From Actinomycetota bacterium (GTDB taxonomy: Bacteria; Actinomycetota; Acidimicrobiia; Spongiisociales; ZC4RG35), in NCBI GenBank assembly GCA_022615295.1, contig JAKEHF010000026.1:1-20171 (forward strand): a stretch of DNA of 20,171 nucleotides, written 5' to 3'. The translations under genes and the position numbers were made by a program. Shown here in pieces: positions 7,059-15,183 of this stretch. Below the pieces are notes generated by a model that saw only the letters and a list, made by a program, of their open reading frames with translations, was not told where the DNA came from and made no database searches. The stretch's first letter is position 1; each line of letters begins with the position of its first letter.

Positions 7059-8180
7059 ATGCCCGAGAGACGTCGCGTCCGAGCCATCACCGCCGGGCTT
7101 GTCATTGCCCTGCTGGTGGCGGTCTTCTCGGTGGAGTACACCGTCAAGAGCGGAGACACCCTGGGGCGAATCGCCCGTGACCACGGGGTCTCCCTCTCCG
7201 AGCTCATCTCGGCAAACGACATCATCGACCCCGACCTGATCAGACCCGGCCAAGTCCTGGTGATCCCCGGTGAGGACGGAGAGGCCGATGTGGTGCACGT
7301 CGTGACCAGCGGTGAGACGCTCACCCGGATCGCCTCCAAGTACGGGACCACGGTGTCGGCGCTGGTGACCGCCAATGACCTGTCCAACCCGAACCTGATC
7401 CGGATAGGCCAGAAGCTGGTGGTGCCCGCCGGCAGCGGCTCGGGTCAGAGCGGCCAGGACCCCAACGTGCGTAGTGGCCGTTATCACGTCGTGCGGGCCG
7501 GAGAGAGCCTGGCCTCCATTGCTGCCCAATACCCTGGGGTCACCGCCGACCAGCTCGCCGCCGCCAACGGGATCGTCGCAGGCGTCATCTACAGCGGGAC
7601 CCGTCTTTTCCTCGATGGCCCCACCTTCATCGGCAAGGGCACCGGTGGAGAGGTCAGCTATGTGGTCGAGAGGGGTGATCGTCTTGGTGACATCGCCCAC
7701 GACCATGGGGTCTCCGTCTCGGCGATCATCGACGTCAACGACATCGCCAACCCCAACCTCATCCGCTCCGGTCAGACGCTGCGGATCCCCACCGGGTCAC
7801 TCTGGGTCTGCCCGGTGGCCGGGGCTACCTTCTTCAACGACTGGGGCTTTCCCCGAACCGGCGGACGTTTCCACGAGGGCAACGACCTCTATGCCACACG
7901 GGGCACCCCGGTGCGGGCCCCGGTCTCGGGGACGGTTGAGTTCAAGACCGGTTCGATAGGCGGAAGACAGTTCAACCTCCAAGGCTCGGACGGGATCATG
8001 TATCTGGGGAGCCATCTTGACAGCTTTGGCAAGAGCGGCCAGGTGTTGGCGGGCGAGGTCGTCGGCTTTGTGGGCAACTCGGGGAACGCGGACGGGATCC
8101 GGCCCCACCTCCACTTCGGGATGTATCACAAGGGTGGTGTGATCAATCCCTACCCGACTCTCATCCAGAACGGCTGCTAG
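7059..8180 (+). CDS. LysM-repeat M23 metallopeptidase (cell-wall endopeptidase)
   Basis: 373 residues. A basic start (MPERRRVR) and a hydrophobic stretch at about 9-25 form a signal peptide or membrane anchor. Four LysM peptidoglycan-binding repeats follow at about 27-71, 77-122, 137-183 and 197-242; the third is divergent. An M23 domain occupies about 250-360. Zn ligands are visible: His and Asp in RFHEGNDLYA and the HxH in PHLHFGMY, so the enzyme appears active. M23 LysM proteins cleave peptide cross-bridges of peptidoglycan or activate other hydrolases. Lipid modification is not indicated. The SD AAGGAG lies 12 nt upstream. The 3' end overlaps the convergent flavin-reductase gene by 4 bp. 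No partner gene is adjacent. Confidence 0.93.
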   Translation: MPERRRVRAITAGLVIALLVAVFSVEYTVKSGDTLGRIARDHGVSLSELISANDIIDPDLIRPGQVLVIPGEDGEADVVHVVTSGETLTRIASKYGTTVSALVTANDLSNPNLIRIGQKLVVPAGSGSGQSGQDPNVRSGRYHVVRAGESLASIAAQYPGVTADQLAAANGIVAGVIYSGTRLFLDGPTFIGKGTGGEVSYVVERGDRLGDIAHDHGVSVSAIIDVNDIANPNLIRSGQTLRIPTGSLWVCPVAGATFFNDWGFPRTGGRFHEGNDLYATRGTPVRAPVSGTVEFKTGSIGGRQFNLQGSDGIMYLGSHLDSFGKSGQVLAGEVVGFVGNSGNADGIRPHLHFGMYHKGGVINPYPTLIQNGC

Positions 8181-8782
8181 GGACGCTCCAGGTCGAACTT
8201 GGGGACGGTGCGCACGAAGCTGGGACCGGCGAGACGGCCGACCGCACGGAGCACATCGGTGTTCACCCGGGTCCCGTCGAGGACGTCCGGTCGAACATGG
8301 ACAACCAGCACCTCCCCAAAAACGACACGGTTGGCGCCTCCGATGTCGACCACCCTGGTCACCCGACATTCGAGGTTGGCGGGGGATTCGACGACCAATG
8401 GGGCACGGACCGTGAGACCCGTGGCCGACGTGAGACCCACCACTTCGAACTCGTCGACATCGGCGTCATAGCCGACCGAGGTGTTGTTCATCGCCTCGAC
8501 CACGTCCTCCGAAACGATGTTCACGGTGAACTCGCCGGCCTCCTCAGCGAGCACCACCGAGTCCTTGGGACGGTCGAGATGCCTCCCTCCGGAGAAGATG
8601 ACAGTTGGCGGGTCCACTGCCACGAGGTTGAAGAACGAGAACGGGGCGAGGTTGTAGGTTCCGTTTTGACGGACTGTCCCGATCCAACCGATGGGCCGGG
8701 GGACCACTAGTCCGGAGAGCAGCTTGTAGCCGTCGTACTCCCCCTCCTCATTGAGACGAAAGACGAGCTTGGGGAGGCTCAC
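8177..8782 (-). CDS. Flavin reductase-like (FMN-binding split-barrel) protein
   Basis: 201 residues. Residues about 12-150 carry a flavin-reductase-like split barrel: YKLLSGLVVPRPIGWIGTV, then NLAPFSFFNLVAVDPPTVIFSG (the flavin-binding strand pair), RPKDSVVLAEEAGEFTVNIVSE, and later LVVESPANLECRVTRVV and FGEVLVVHV. Members of the family bind FMN and use NAD(P)H or supply reduced flavin to partner oxygenases; the substrate is unknown. The GTG start at 8782 overlaps the TGA of the DUF885 gene (GTGA), so the two are co-translated. The frame stays open far upstream, but that part reads the DUF885 gene out of frame and looks non-coding. Confidence 0.88.
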   Translation of the reverse strand: MSLPKLVFRLNEEGEYDGYKLLSGLVVPRPIGWIGTVRQNGTYNLAPFSFFNLVAVDPPTVIFSGGRHLDRPKDSVVLAEEAGEFTVNIVSEDVVEAMNNTSVGYDADVDEFEVVGLTSATGLTVRAPLVVESPANLECRVTRVVDIGGANRVVFGEVLVVHVRPDVLDGTRVNTDVLRAVGRLAGPSFVRTVPKFDLERP

Positions 8783-10425
8783 GCGACTACACGCCGCAGA
8801 TCGTCGAGTCTTATGGCGCCAGCCTCCAGAATCCGGCGGTGGAAATCCTTTCGGTCGTACCCGGGACGCCGCGATGCCTCCTCCCTGATGTCGAGGATCA
8901 CCCTCTCCCCCACCTTGTACGAGATCGCCTGGGCCACCCAACCCAGATAGCGTCTCACCTCGGAATCCGCCATGTCCCGTGGCTGGAGCCCGATCTGCTC
9001 CATGTAGTCGACCGCTTGGGGATAACCCCAGGTCTCGCCGCCATGGAGGGGGGCGTCCTCGGGTATGACGAGCTCGAGCTGGCAGCCGATGTCGACCACC
9101 ACCCGGAGTGCCCGGAACAACTGGCTGGCGAGCAGACCCAGCCGATACTCGGGCCGCTCGAAGAACCCGAGCTCGTCCATGAGCCGCTCCGCATAGAGGG
9201 CCCATCCCTCGCCTGACCCCGAATACCAGATGAGGAGACGTTGCGCCCGAGAGAGCTGGTCTCGAAGGAAGACGGCCGTCCCCGACTGGAGATGATGCCC
9301 CGGGAACCCCTCGTGGTAGGCGGTGGAGACCTCCTGCCAATAGGGGAGACGCTCCCTCTCCCCCGGGGCATACCAGATGGATCCGGGGCGCGTACCGTCC
9401 TCGGACGGGCCGATGTACCAGGCGCCCAGGGGTCCACCCGGTGGGGCGATGTTGACTGTGACGGTCTTGAGGGGCTCGAGAACGTCGAAGTGGGCACCGT
9501 CGAGCTGGGAGATCGCCTGCTGCTGGATGTCCGAGATGAAGTCCACGAACTCCTCCCGCGTCGCCGCGGACCGGGTGGGATCGGTCTCTAGGAGCTCGAT
9601 GACCTCGTCCAGCGTCAGCTCGGGGTCTACTTCGGAGGAGGTCGTTGCCATCTCCGACCTGATCCTGTGGACCTCTGACCAACCCCATTGATAGGTCTCG
9701 TATGGATCGATCTCGGTGCCGAGGAACTCCCGGGCACCGATCAGATACATGTCGAGGCCGACAGCATCCTTGTCCCGGGCCTTGGGGAGATAGTTGGACC
9801 GCAACCATGCGGCGAAGCTGGCGCAGGCACCCTTCGCGGTCTCGACCGCTTCTCTCACCCGCTCGGCGTCGGCTCCACCGGCGGCGGCTTCGACCGGCAG
9901 CAGGTCGAATCTGGAGGCCTCCGAGGCGGCGGCCTCCGCCTGGTCGATCACCGACAGAACCTGTCGCTTCGCCACCACCTCGGCCGCGCCGAGACCCACC
10001 GACAAGGACTCCATGTAGCCGTCGAGCATCCAGGGAAAGGCGGCGAGACGGGCCACGACCGCGTCCCAACCCTGGGCGTCGTCCCGGGGCATGACGTCGA
10101 GGATGTCACACATGTGCCGGAATGGGGCGGAGGTGTGGTTGAGGTCCCACGACCACTTCCTGTGCTCCGCCTCCACGAGGCGGTCGTCGAGCCAGCCGGT
10201 GAGGACCCGAGCGGCCAGGGCTTGGTGGGGCTCGGGATCGGCAAGCCCCGGCGCCAACTCGGTCTTGGTGGCCCGCACGAGGTCGATCCTCGCCTGGTGG
10301 CCCTGCGGGGAGTAGTCGGTGGGGAGATGGTCGCGACCCGCGACCCCGGCCATGGTGGCGTATATGGGGTCCAGGTCGGCCAGGGCGTCGGTGAACCGGT
10401 CGGAGATCTCAAAGGGCGTGCTCAT
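8779..10425 (-). CDS. DUF885 family protein (predicted metallopeptidase)
   Basis: 548 residues, no signal peptide. The core signature is AYHEGFPGHHLQ near residue 390, the HExxx(G/P)HH-type motif of DUF885, preceded by YWQEVSTAYH. A downstream acidic helix (GSGEGWALYAERLMDELGFF) supplies the likely Glu ligand, as in gluzincin-type metallopeptidases. Family knowledge: DUF885 proteins are widespread, mostly uncharacterised and predicted to be Zn-dependent peptidases. The length is usual for the family. The ATG at 10425 lies 7 nt after TAGCCT, so it is probably leaderless. It is first in a two-gene unit with the flavin-reductase-like gene, a pairing that does not by itself explain the function. 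Confidence 0.9.
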   Translation of the reverse strand: MSTPFEISDRFTDALADLDPIYATMAGVAGRDHLPTDYSPQGHQARIDLVRATKTELAPGLADPEPHQALAARVLTGWLDDRLVEAEHRKWSWDLNHTSAPFRHMCDILDVMPRDDAQGWDAVVARLAAFPWMLDGYMESLSVGLGAAEVVAKRQVLSVIDQAEAAASEASRFDLLPVEAAAGGADAERVREAVETAKGACASFAAWLRSNYLPKARDKDAVGLDMYLIGAREFLGTEIDPYETYQWGWSEVHRIRSEMATTSSEVDPELTLDEVIELLETDPTRSAATREEFVDFISDIQQQAISQLDGAHFDVLEPLKTVTVNIAPPGGPLGAWYIGPSEDGTRPGSIWYAPGERERLPYWQEVSTAYHEGFPGHHLQSGTAVFLRDQLSRAQRLLIWYSGSGEGWALYAERLMDELGFFERPEYRLGLLASQLFRALRVVVDIGCQLELVIPEDAPLHGGETWGYPQAVDYMEQIGLQPRDMADSEVRRYLGWVAQAISYKVGERVILDIREEASRRPGYDRKDFHRRILEAGAIRLDDLRRVVA

Positions 10426-10432
10426 CGGTCTG

Positions 10433-10438
10433 AGGCTA
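10433..10438 (-). promoter_or_regulatory. -10-like TAGCCT of the DUF885 gene
   Basis: TAGCCT on the minus strand ends 7 nt before the ATG at 10425. No SD is seen. It is the mirror image of the plus-strand box at 10457-10462, with 18 bp between them. Confidence 0.55.
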
Positions 10439-10456
10439 AACCGGGATCCAGACCGA

Positions 10457-10462
10457 TAGCCT
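10457..10462 (+). promoter_or_regulatory. -10-like TAGCCT of the phosphotransferase gene
   Basis: TAGCCT ends 7 nt before the GTG at 10470, consistent with a leaderless transcript and with GTG as the start. Confidence 0.55.
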
Positions 10463-10469
10463 CCTGTCG

Positions 10470-11516
10470 GTGGACGACCTGATCCCGGTGCGAGCAGACG
10501 AGGCTTTCGATATCGAAGCAGTGACGGGCTGGCTGTCCGGCAACGCCCTTCTGTCGTCGAGAACGCCCATGGTCAGTCAGTTCGGCGGGGGAAAGGCAAA
10601 CCTCACCTATCTGCTCAGCTTCGATGACGGGTCGGAGCTCGTGCTGCGACGTCCCCCGTTGGGCCCGGTGGCCGAGGGCTCCCATGACATGTCACGGGAA
10701 TACCGGGTCCTCTCCAGACTGTGGAAGGTGTTCGAGAAGGCGCCTCGGGCCCTCGCCCTGTGCGAGGACCCGTCTGTGATCGGCGGGCCGTTCCTGGTCA
10801 TGGAGCGTCGTCAGGGGGTAGTGGTGCGGGGTGTGATCCCCGATAGGTTCGGAGGGGGTCTCGACCAAACGGTCAACCGACAGCTCTCCACAGTGGTCGT
10901 GGACACCCTCGTCGAGCTCCACGCCGTCGACCCCGCCACCTGCGATCTCGACGATCTGGGTCATCCCGACGGCTATCTGCTCCGTCAGGTGGAGGGGTGG
11001 AGGAGACGTTGGGACGACGCCAAGCATCAGGACGACCCGGTAGCCGATGAGGTCGGGGGTTGGCTCGCCGAGCATCTGCCGGTGTCCCCGACACCGACGC
11101 TCATCCACAACGACTGGCGTCTTGACAACATGGCTGTCTCACCGGACGACCCGGGGGCGTGCGCGGCCGTCTATGACTGGGACATGGCCACCCGTGGCGA
11201 CCCCCTGACCGATCTGGGGACGCTGATGGGCTCTTGGTTCGATCCCGGAGAGATGACGGGGTCGCTGGGGATGATGCCGACGACGGTGCCCGGCTGGATC
11301 AACCGTGACGAGGCGGTGGCCCGTTACGGTCGGTTGTCGGGTCGTGACCTGTCGGCCTTGGACTGGTACATGGTGTTCGGTGCTTGGAAGCTCGGCGTCA
11401 TCCTCCAGCAGATCTATATCAGATGGCTTCGGGGGCAAACCCGCGACGAACGCTTCCAGGGCATGGGGGACGACGCCAGACGGCTCTTCCGTCTCGCCGC
11501 CGACCGCCGCCCCTAG
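10470..11516 (+). CDS. Phosphotransferase family protein (APH-like kinase fold)
   Basis: 348 residues with an aminoglycoside-phosphotransferase/choline-kinase fold. A nucleotide-binding N-lobe carries QFGGGKANLTYLLSFDDGSELVLRRPP and FLVMERRQG. The C-lobe has the catalytic loop LIHNDWRLDNMAV (Brenner-type HxDxxxxN, Asp as base) and the metal-binding AVYDWDMATRGDPLTDLG. It resembles the group related to the kinase part of ACAD10/11, common in actinobacteria and often linked to acyl-CoA metabolism, rather than true antibiotic-resistance enzymes. The substrate is unknown, and no acyl-CoA dehydrogenase gene is adjacent here. GTG start, leaderless-type promoter, divergent from the DUF885 gene. It ends 9 bp before the convergent cobS. 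Confidence 0.88.
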   Translation: MDDLIPVRADEAFDIEAVTGWLSGNALLSSRTPMVSQFGGGKANLTYLLSFDDGSELVLRRPPLGPVAEGSHDMSREYRVLSRLWKVFEKAPRALALCEDPSVIGGPFLVMERRQGVVVRGVIPDRFGGGLDQTVNRQLSTVVVDTLVELHAVDPATCDLDDLGHPDGYLLRQVEGWRRRWDDAKHQDDPVADEVGGWLAEHLPVSPTPTLIHNDWRLDNMAVSPDDPGACAAVYDWDMATRGDPLTDLGTLMGSWFDPGEMTGSLGMMPTTVPGWINRDEAVARYGRLSGRDLSALDWYMVFGAWKLGVILQQIYIRWLRGQTRDERFQGMGDDARRLFRLAADRRP

Positions 11517-11525
11517 GGCGACCAC

Positions 11526-12269
11526 TCAAGCCCACCAGGGCCGTCCCCCGTTCCAGACCCCTATCGCCACCACTGCGAGGACCACCATCTCGGCGAGTTG
11601 CTGGCCGGCGCCGAGGATGTCCCCGGTGACCCCGCCGACCCTCTTCAACGCCACCGACCTCGACCACCAATCGATGACCATGACCGACGCCAGAGCCGGC
11701 ACCGCCCACCAGCCCAGGGCGAGCGCCGTGATCGAGACTCCGAGAGCGCCGGCCACGGCCGCATCCCCCCGTCTCATCCCGGAGGAGGCAAACCAGGCGA
11801 GACCCTCCTGGCGGGCCGGTGGGGTGGTGGCCATCATCACCGCCGCCCCCGAACGGCTCAGCCCATGGGCCGCGGTCAAGGCGGCAGTTGCGACCCATGG
11901 CGTCAAAGACCCCAAGGCCAAGACCCTCCACAACACCGACACCACCAGGGCCAGGGTCCCGTGGGCGCCGAGACGAGGGTCGCTCATCACCCGCAGTGCG
12001 TCGTCACCACGACCATTGGAGCCGAGGGCGTCGACGCTGTCGGCGAGCCCGTCCTCGTGGATCGCCCCGGTGAGGATCGAGCCCGCGACCACGGCTACGA
12101 GGGCGGCGAGCAACGAGGGCATGAGACCGTATCCGATGGTGTAGACCCCGCCCACCACCAGGCCGATAAGGGCACCCACCACGGGGAACCACCGGGCCGC
12201 CCCGGCCATATCGACCACCCGGATGGGAAGCCTCGTCATCAGGGTCAGCGCGGCGCGAAACCCGCTCAA
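11526..12269 (-). CDS. cobS: Adenosylcobinamide-GDP ribazoletransferase (cobalamin synthase)
   Basis: 247 residues, polytopic membrane protein with about six hydrophobic segments. It joins adenosylcobinamide-GDP and alpha-ribazole (or its phosphate) to make adenosylcobalamin (phosphate), the last assembly step. The signature EDGLADSVDALGSNG, followed by MSDPRLGAHGTLALV, is the conserved Mg-binding region of CobS. The start is TTG at 12269, giving MSGFRAALTLMTRLPIRV, which aligns with the usual family N-terminus, and AAGGG lies just upstream. It is the last gene of the riboswitch-led operon, separated from cobU by 40 bp, the largest gap in the operon. Confidence 0.93.
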   Translation of the reverse strand: MSGFRAALTLMTRLPIRVVDMAGAARWFPVVGALIGLVVGGVYTIGYGLMPSLLAALVAVVAGSILTGAIHEDGLADSVDALGSNGRGDDALRVMSDPRLGAHGTLALVVSVLWRVLALGSLTPWVATAALTAAHGLSRSGAAVMMATTPPARQEGLAWFASSGMRRGDAAVAGALGVSITALALGWWAVPALASVMVIDWWSRSVALKRVGGVTGDILGAGQQLAEMVVLAVVAIGVWNGGRPWWA

Positions 12270-12309
12270 CCCTTACCGGCCTCCGACCGGGCGGAATGGC
12301 GGCCGGCCG

Positions 12310-12825
12310 TCATCGTGGCCAGGCGGGGAGGGGCACAGCCCGGCCGGCCACAACCAAGTAGGCGGTCTCCGCTGCCGCGGAGAACGTCTGGTTGACCCGG
12401 CCCTGGAGGTCGCGGAATCTCCGCCCCACCGGGTGCATCGGGACCAGACCGGACCCCACCTCGTTGCTCACGACGATGGTCTCCCCCTCTCGTGACCCCA
12501 CCACATGCACCGTCCTCTCCACGATGTCGCCGATCTCGGCGTCGCTGTGGTCGGCCATCAGGTTCGCCACCCAGAGGGTGAGACAGTCGAGGATGATCAC
12601 GCCCCCGTCGGTGACACCGGCGACGGCGCCGGCGACGTCGAGTGGCTCCTCCACCACCCCCCAAGACAACGGTCGATGTCTGCGGTGTTCGGCGATCCTC
12701 GCCGCCATCTCCGCGTCGCCCGCCACGGCCGTCACCACCATGGTCACCGGGCCCCTTGCGTCGGCCGCCAGGGCGACTGCGAGCTTCGACTTCCCGGAGC
12801 GGGCCCCCCCGGTGACGAAGATCAT
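12310..12825 (-). CDS. cobU: Bifunctional adenosylcobinamide kinase / adenosylcobinamide-phosphate guanylyltransferase
   Basis: 171 residues, the usual size of CobU (CobP). It phosphorylates adenosylcobinamide and then transfers GMP to it. The P-loop FVTGGARSGKS is at residues 3-13. The region ARIAEHRRHRPLSWGVVEEPLD matches the family's guanylylation segment, with His in the EHRRHRP stretch. IILDCLTLWVANL is the Walker-B-like strand and VSNEVGSGLVP a further hallmark. The ATG at 12825 shares its A with the cobO stop (TGATG), which fixes the start; the frame stays open upstream, but only as a shadow of cobO. It works between CobO and CobS in salvage. Confidence 0.94.
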   Translation of the reverse strand: MIFVTGGARSGKSKLAVALAADARGPVTMVVTAVAGDAEMAARIAEHRRHRPLSWGVVEEPLDVAGAVAGVTDGGVIILDCLTLWVANLMADHSDAEIGDIVERTVHVVGSREGETIVVSNEVGSGLVPMHPVGRRFRDLQGRVNQTFSAAAETAYLVVAGRAVPLPAWPR

Positions 12826-13388
12826 CAGTAGTCGATCCCCCGGCGTGCCATCACCCCGCGGTCGAAGGCATGCTTCACCTTGACCATCTCGGTGACCGTG
12901 TCGGCGAGGTCTATCAGCGCCCGTGGCGCGTCCCGACCGGTGAGGATGACGTTGACCCTGTCGGGCCGCCCCTGGAGGGTCTCGACGACCTCCTCGACCG
13001 GGACCCATCCCCAATTCACCGGGTAGGTGACCTCGTCGAGGATGACCAGGTCGTAGACACCCGACATGATGACGTCACGGGCATGCTCCCAAGCTGCCCG
13101 GGCGATCGCCTCCGACTCCTCCATGTCGGGCGAGTCCCAGGTGAATCCATCGCCGAGGGCCCACCAGTCGAGGCCGATCCGCCTGCCTATCTTCTCCTCA
13201 CCCACGCTCCACTCACCCGACTTGAGGAATTGGATCACCGCCACCCTCCAACCCCGCGCCACCGCCCGCATTGCGGTGCCGAAGGCGGCGGTCGACTTTC
13301 CCTTGCCGTCGCCCGTGTTGACCAGCAGCAGCGAGGGCTGGCGCACGCTGGCTCGTCGGGGTGGCGTCGTGGGTGGTGTCTCACTCAT
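12825..13388 (-). CDS. cobO: Cob(I)yrinic acid a,c-diamide / corrinoid adenosyltransferase
   Basis: 187 residues, CobO/BtuR/CobA family. It transfers the 5'-deoxyadenosyl group of ATP to reduced corrinoids. The P-loop GDGKGKST is at residues 26-33, preceded by the Arg/Pro-rich N-terminus usual in this family. AVIQFLKSGEW, DLVILDEVTYPVNWGWV (Walker B with DE), LTGRDAPRALIDLADTVTEM and the C-terminal KHAFDRGVMARRGIDY are all typical. The ATG overlaps the btuD stop (ATGA) and the TGA overlaps the cobU ATG. In this operon it would adenosylate imported cobinamide or cobalamin. Confidence 0.95.
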   Translation of the reverse strand: MSETPPTTPPRRASVRQPSLLLVNTGDGKGKSTAAFGTAMRAVARGWRVAVIQFLKSGEWSVGEEKIGRRIGLDWWALGDGFTWDSPDMEESEAIARAAWEHARDVIMSGVYDLVILDEVTYPVNWGWVPVEEVVETLQGRPDRVNVILTGRDAPRALIDLADTVTEMVKVKHAFDRGVMARRGIDY

Positions 13389-14137
13389 GGCTGGCGCCTG
13401 TCGGGTACGACGGTGGGCCCCAATCCGTCGTGGATGACCTTGACTCTCTCACCGTAGTGGGAGCGCAGTGTCGTCTCCGTGAGGACCTGGGACGGCGTCC
13501 CATCGGCGCGCACCAGGCCACCACCGAGGAGGACCAGCCGTGGGCAGAACCGTCCCGCCAGTGTCATGTCGTGGATGGCCGTCACCACGGTGAGTCGGTT
13601 CTCGACGCGAAGCCGGTCGATGACCTCCATCACCTCGATCGCATGACCGAGGTCGAGACCTGCGGTTGGCTCATCGAGAAGGAGCACCGGTGCCTGCTGG
13701 GCCAGGGCTCTCGCCAGCACCACGCGCTGGACTTCGCCGCCGGAGAGGGTCCCCAGCGGGCGCCGGGCGAGCTGTTCGAGACCCAGGGCGGTCAACGCCG
13801 ACTTCACCGCCTCCCGGTCGTGTCTGCTCTCCCGTCCCAGATAACCGATATGCGGCGACCGGCCCAGCATCACGTAGTCGGCGACCCCCATGCCCTCGGG
13901 GAGACTGGGGCGTTGCGGTAGCCAGGCAACATCGGGACCCGGGCGCGGGCGGCCATTGCGCGCCGTGACCGTCCCCGTATTCGGGGCCAGGCCCACCGCA
14001 GTGCGGAGCAGTGTCGACTTGCCGGCACCGTTGGGCCCGATCAGACCCACCCACTCACCGTCGCCGACCAAGAGGTCGACCGGACCGAGGACGGCGACAC
14101 CCGAATAAGCGACCGCGACGTCGTCCCAGCGGATCAT
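13385..14137 (-). CDS. btuD: Cobalamin/corrinoid ABC transporter ATPase
   Basis: 250 residues, ABC ATPase of the FecE/BtuD type. Walker A GPNGAGKST is at about 34-42, the signature LSGGEVQR at about 135, Walker B VLLLDEPTAGLD at about 155, and the H-loop in AIHD. It powers the BtuC permease on the cytoplasmic face. Substrate assignment comes from the cobalamin riboswitch and the cobO-cobU-cobS genes in the same operon; by sequence alone siderophore (FecE-like) transport would be equally possible. The ATG at 14137 overlaps the btuC stop (ATGA). The frame is open upstream to 14587, but that segment is btuC read out of frame. Confidence 0.92.
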   Translation of the reverse strand: MIRWDDVAVAYSGVAVLGPVDLLVGDGEWVGLIGPNGAGKSTLLRTAVGLAPNTGTVTARNGRPRPGPDVAWLPQRPSLPEGMGVADYVMLGRSPHIGYLGRESRHDREAVKSALTALGLEQLARRPLGTLSGGEVQRVVLARALAQQAPVLLLDEPTAGLDLGHAIEVMEVIDRLRVENRLTVVTAIHDMTLAGRFCPRLVLLGGGLVRADGTPSQVLTETTLRSHYGERVKVIHDGLGPTVVPDRRQP

Positions 14138-15183
14138 CGCAAGGCCGTCCTCAGGACGATTACGAAGAAGGGGGCGCCGAGAAAGGCGGTAACCACGCCT
14201 ATGGGGAGCTCTGCCGGAGAGGTGATGGTCCGGGCGAAGACATCCGCCAGGACGAGGAAGGCCGCCCCAAGAAGCACTGCCATCGGGATGATCACCCGAT
14301 AGCTCCAGCCCATCACGAGCCGGACGGCGTGGGGCACGATGATGCCGACAAAACCGATCAGCCCACTCACCGACACCGCGGCTGCAGTGGCGAGAGTGGC
14401 CGCGACCACGATGACCAGACGAACCCGGCCCACATCGACGCCCAGCGATCTGGCCTCCTCGTCTCCGACGCTCATCACGTCGAGCAATCGGCCGCTGGCG
14501 ACGAGGACCACCACCGACACCAGGAAGTAGGGGAGGAGCAGCCGAACCTCGGCCCAGCCCACCGTGGCAAGCCGGCCCAGGATCCACGAGTAGACCTCGC
14601 GCAGCGTGTCGACCCGTCTCTGGAGAAGATACGTCTGCACCGCGGTCAGGAACGAGCCGACCGCCACCCCGGCGAGGACCAGACTGGTCGTTGAGCGCCC
14701 GCCCACCGAGCGGCCCACGATATAGGTGACACCCACGGCGATCAGGGCGCCGGCGAGGGCAAAGGGGACCACGAGGGCTCGATCGGCTTCTGTGACCACC
14801 GCCAAGGTCGCACCGAGACCCCCACCTGCGGCGACCCCGAGGAGGTAGGGGTCGGCGAGAGGGTTACGGAAGACACCCTGGTAAGCGGCCCCGGCCATGG
14901 CCAGGACCGATCCGACCAGAGCCCCCAGCGCCACCCTTGGGAACCTGATGTCGAGGAGAACACGTTGCTCCGTCTCGGTGAGACCGTGGTCGAGCTCGAC
15001 CAAAGGGAGGGAGTCGAGGAGGGCCTCGAGCGAGCCCGTGATCGGGATGTCGATCGGGCCGACGAGCAGACCGACGATGACGGCTGCCGCCACCGCGACA
15101 AAGCCCACCGTCAGCGTCTTCCAGCCCGGTCGCGACGATGGCGCCCGGGCGACGACCTTCGTCAGCTCAGCCGTGCTCGTCAA
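14134..15183 (-). CDS. btuC: Cobalamin/corrinoid ABC transporter permease (FecCD family)
   Basis: 349 residues with about ten hydrophobic segments, the usual architecture of BtuC/FecCD permeases. Hallmarks include LLDIRFPRVALGALVGSVLAMAGAAYQG near residue 100-127, RNPLADPYLLGVAAGGGLGA, the coupling region SLGVDVGRVR, and the C-terminal GLIGFVGIIVPHAVRLVMG. The start is TTG at 15183 with AAGGG 5 nt upstream. It overlaps the end of btuF by 17 bp and btuD by 4 bp. It forms the membrane channel for corrinoids delivered by the BtuF-like lipoprotein. Confidence 0.94.
   Translation of the reverse strand: MTSTAELTKVVARAPSSRPGWKTLTVGFVAVAAAVIVGLLVGPIDIPITGSLEALLDSLPLVELDHGLTETEQRVLLDIRFPRVALGALVGSVLAMAGAAYQGVFRNPLADPYLLGVAAGGGLGATLAVVTEADRALVVPFALAGALIAVGVTYIVGRSVGGRSTTSLVLAGVAVGSFLTAVQTYLLQRRVDTLREVYSWILGRLATVGWAEVRLLLPYFLVSVVVLVASGRLLDVMSVGDEEARSLGVDVGRVRLVIVVAATLATAAAVSVSGLIGFVGIIVPHAVRLVMGWSYRVIIPMAVLLGAAFLVLADVFARTITSPAELPIGVVTAFLGAPFFVIVLRTALR

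Noticed and set aside
8783..10069. N-terminal extension of the flavin-reductase frame up to 10069
   Set aside because: The extension is Arg/Gly/Pro-rich, reads the DUF885 gene out of frame and has no domain; the GTG at 8782 overlapping the upstream stop is the natural start.
10470..11516. Reading the APH-fold protein as an aminoglycoside-resistance gene
   Set aside because: Its motifs fit the broad actinobacterial phosphotransferase group related to ACAD10/11 kinases; there is no resistance context or mobile element nearby.
14138..14587. Upstream extension of the btuD frame, and likewise of the cobU frame (12826-13014)
   Set aside because: Both extensions lie within the preceding genes in another frame, and the ATGA/TGATG overlaps give starts that match family N-termini.
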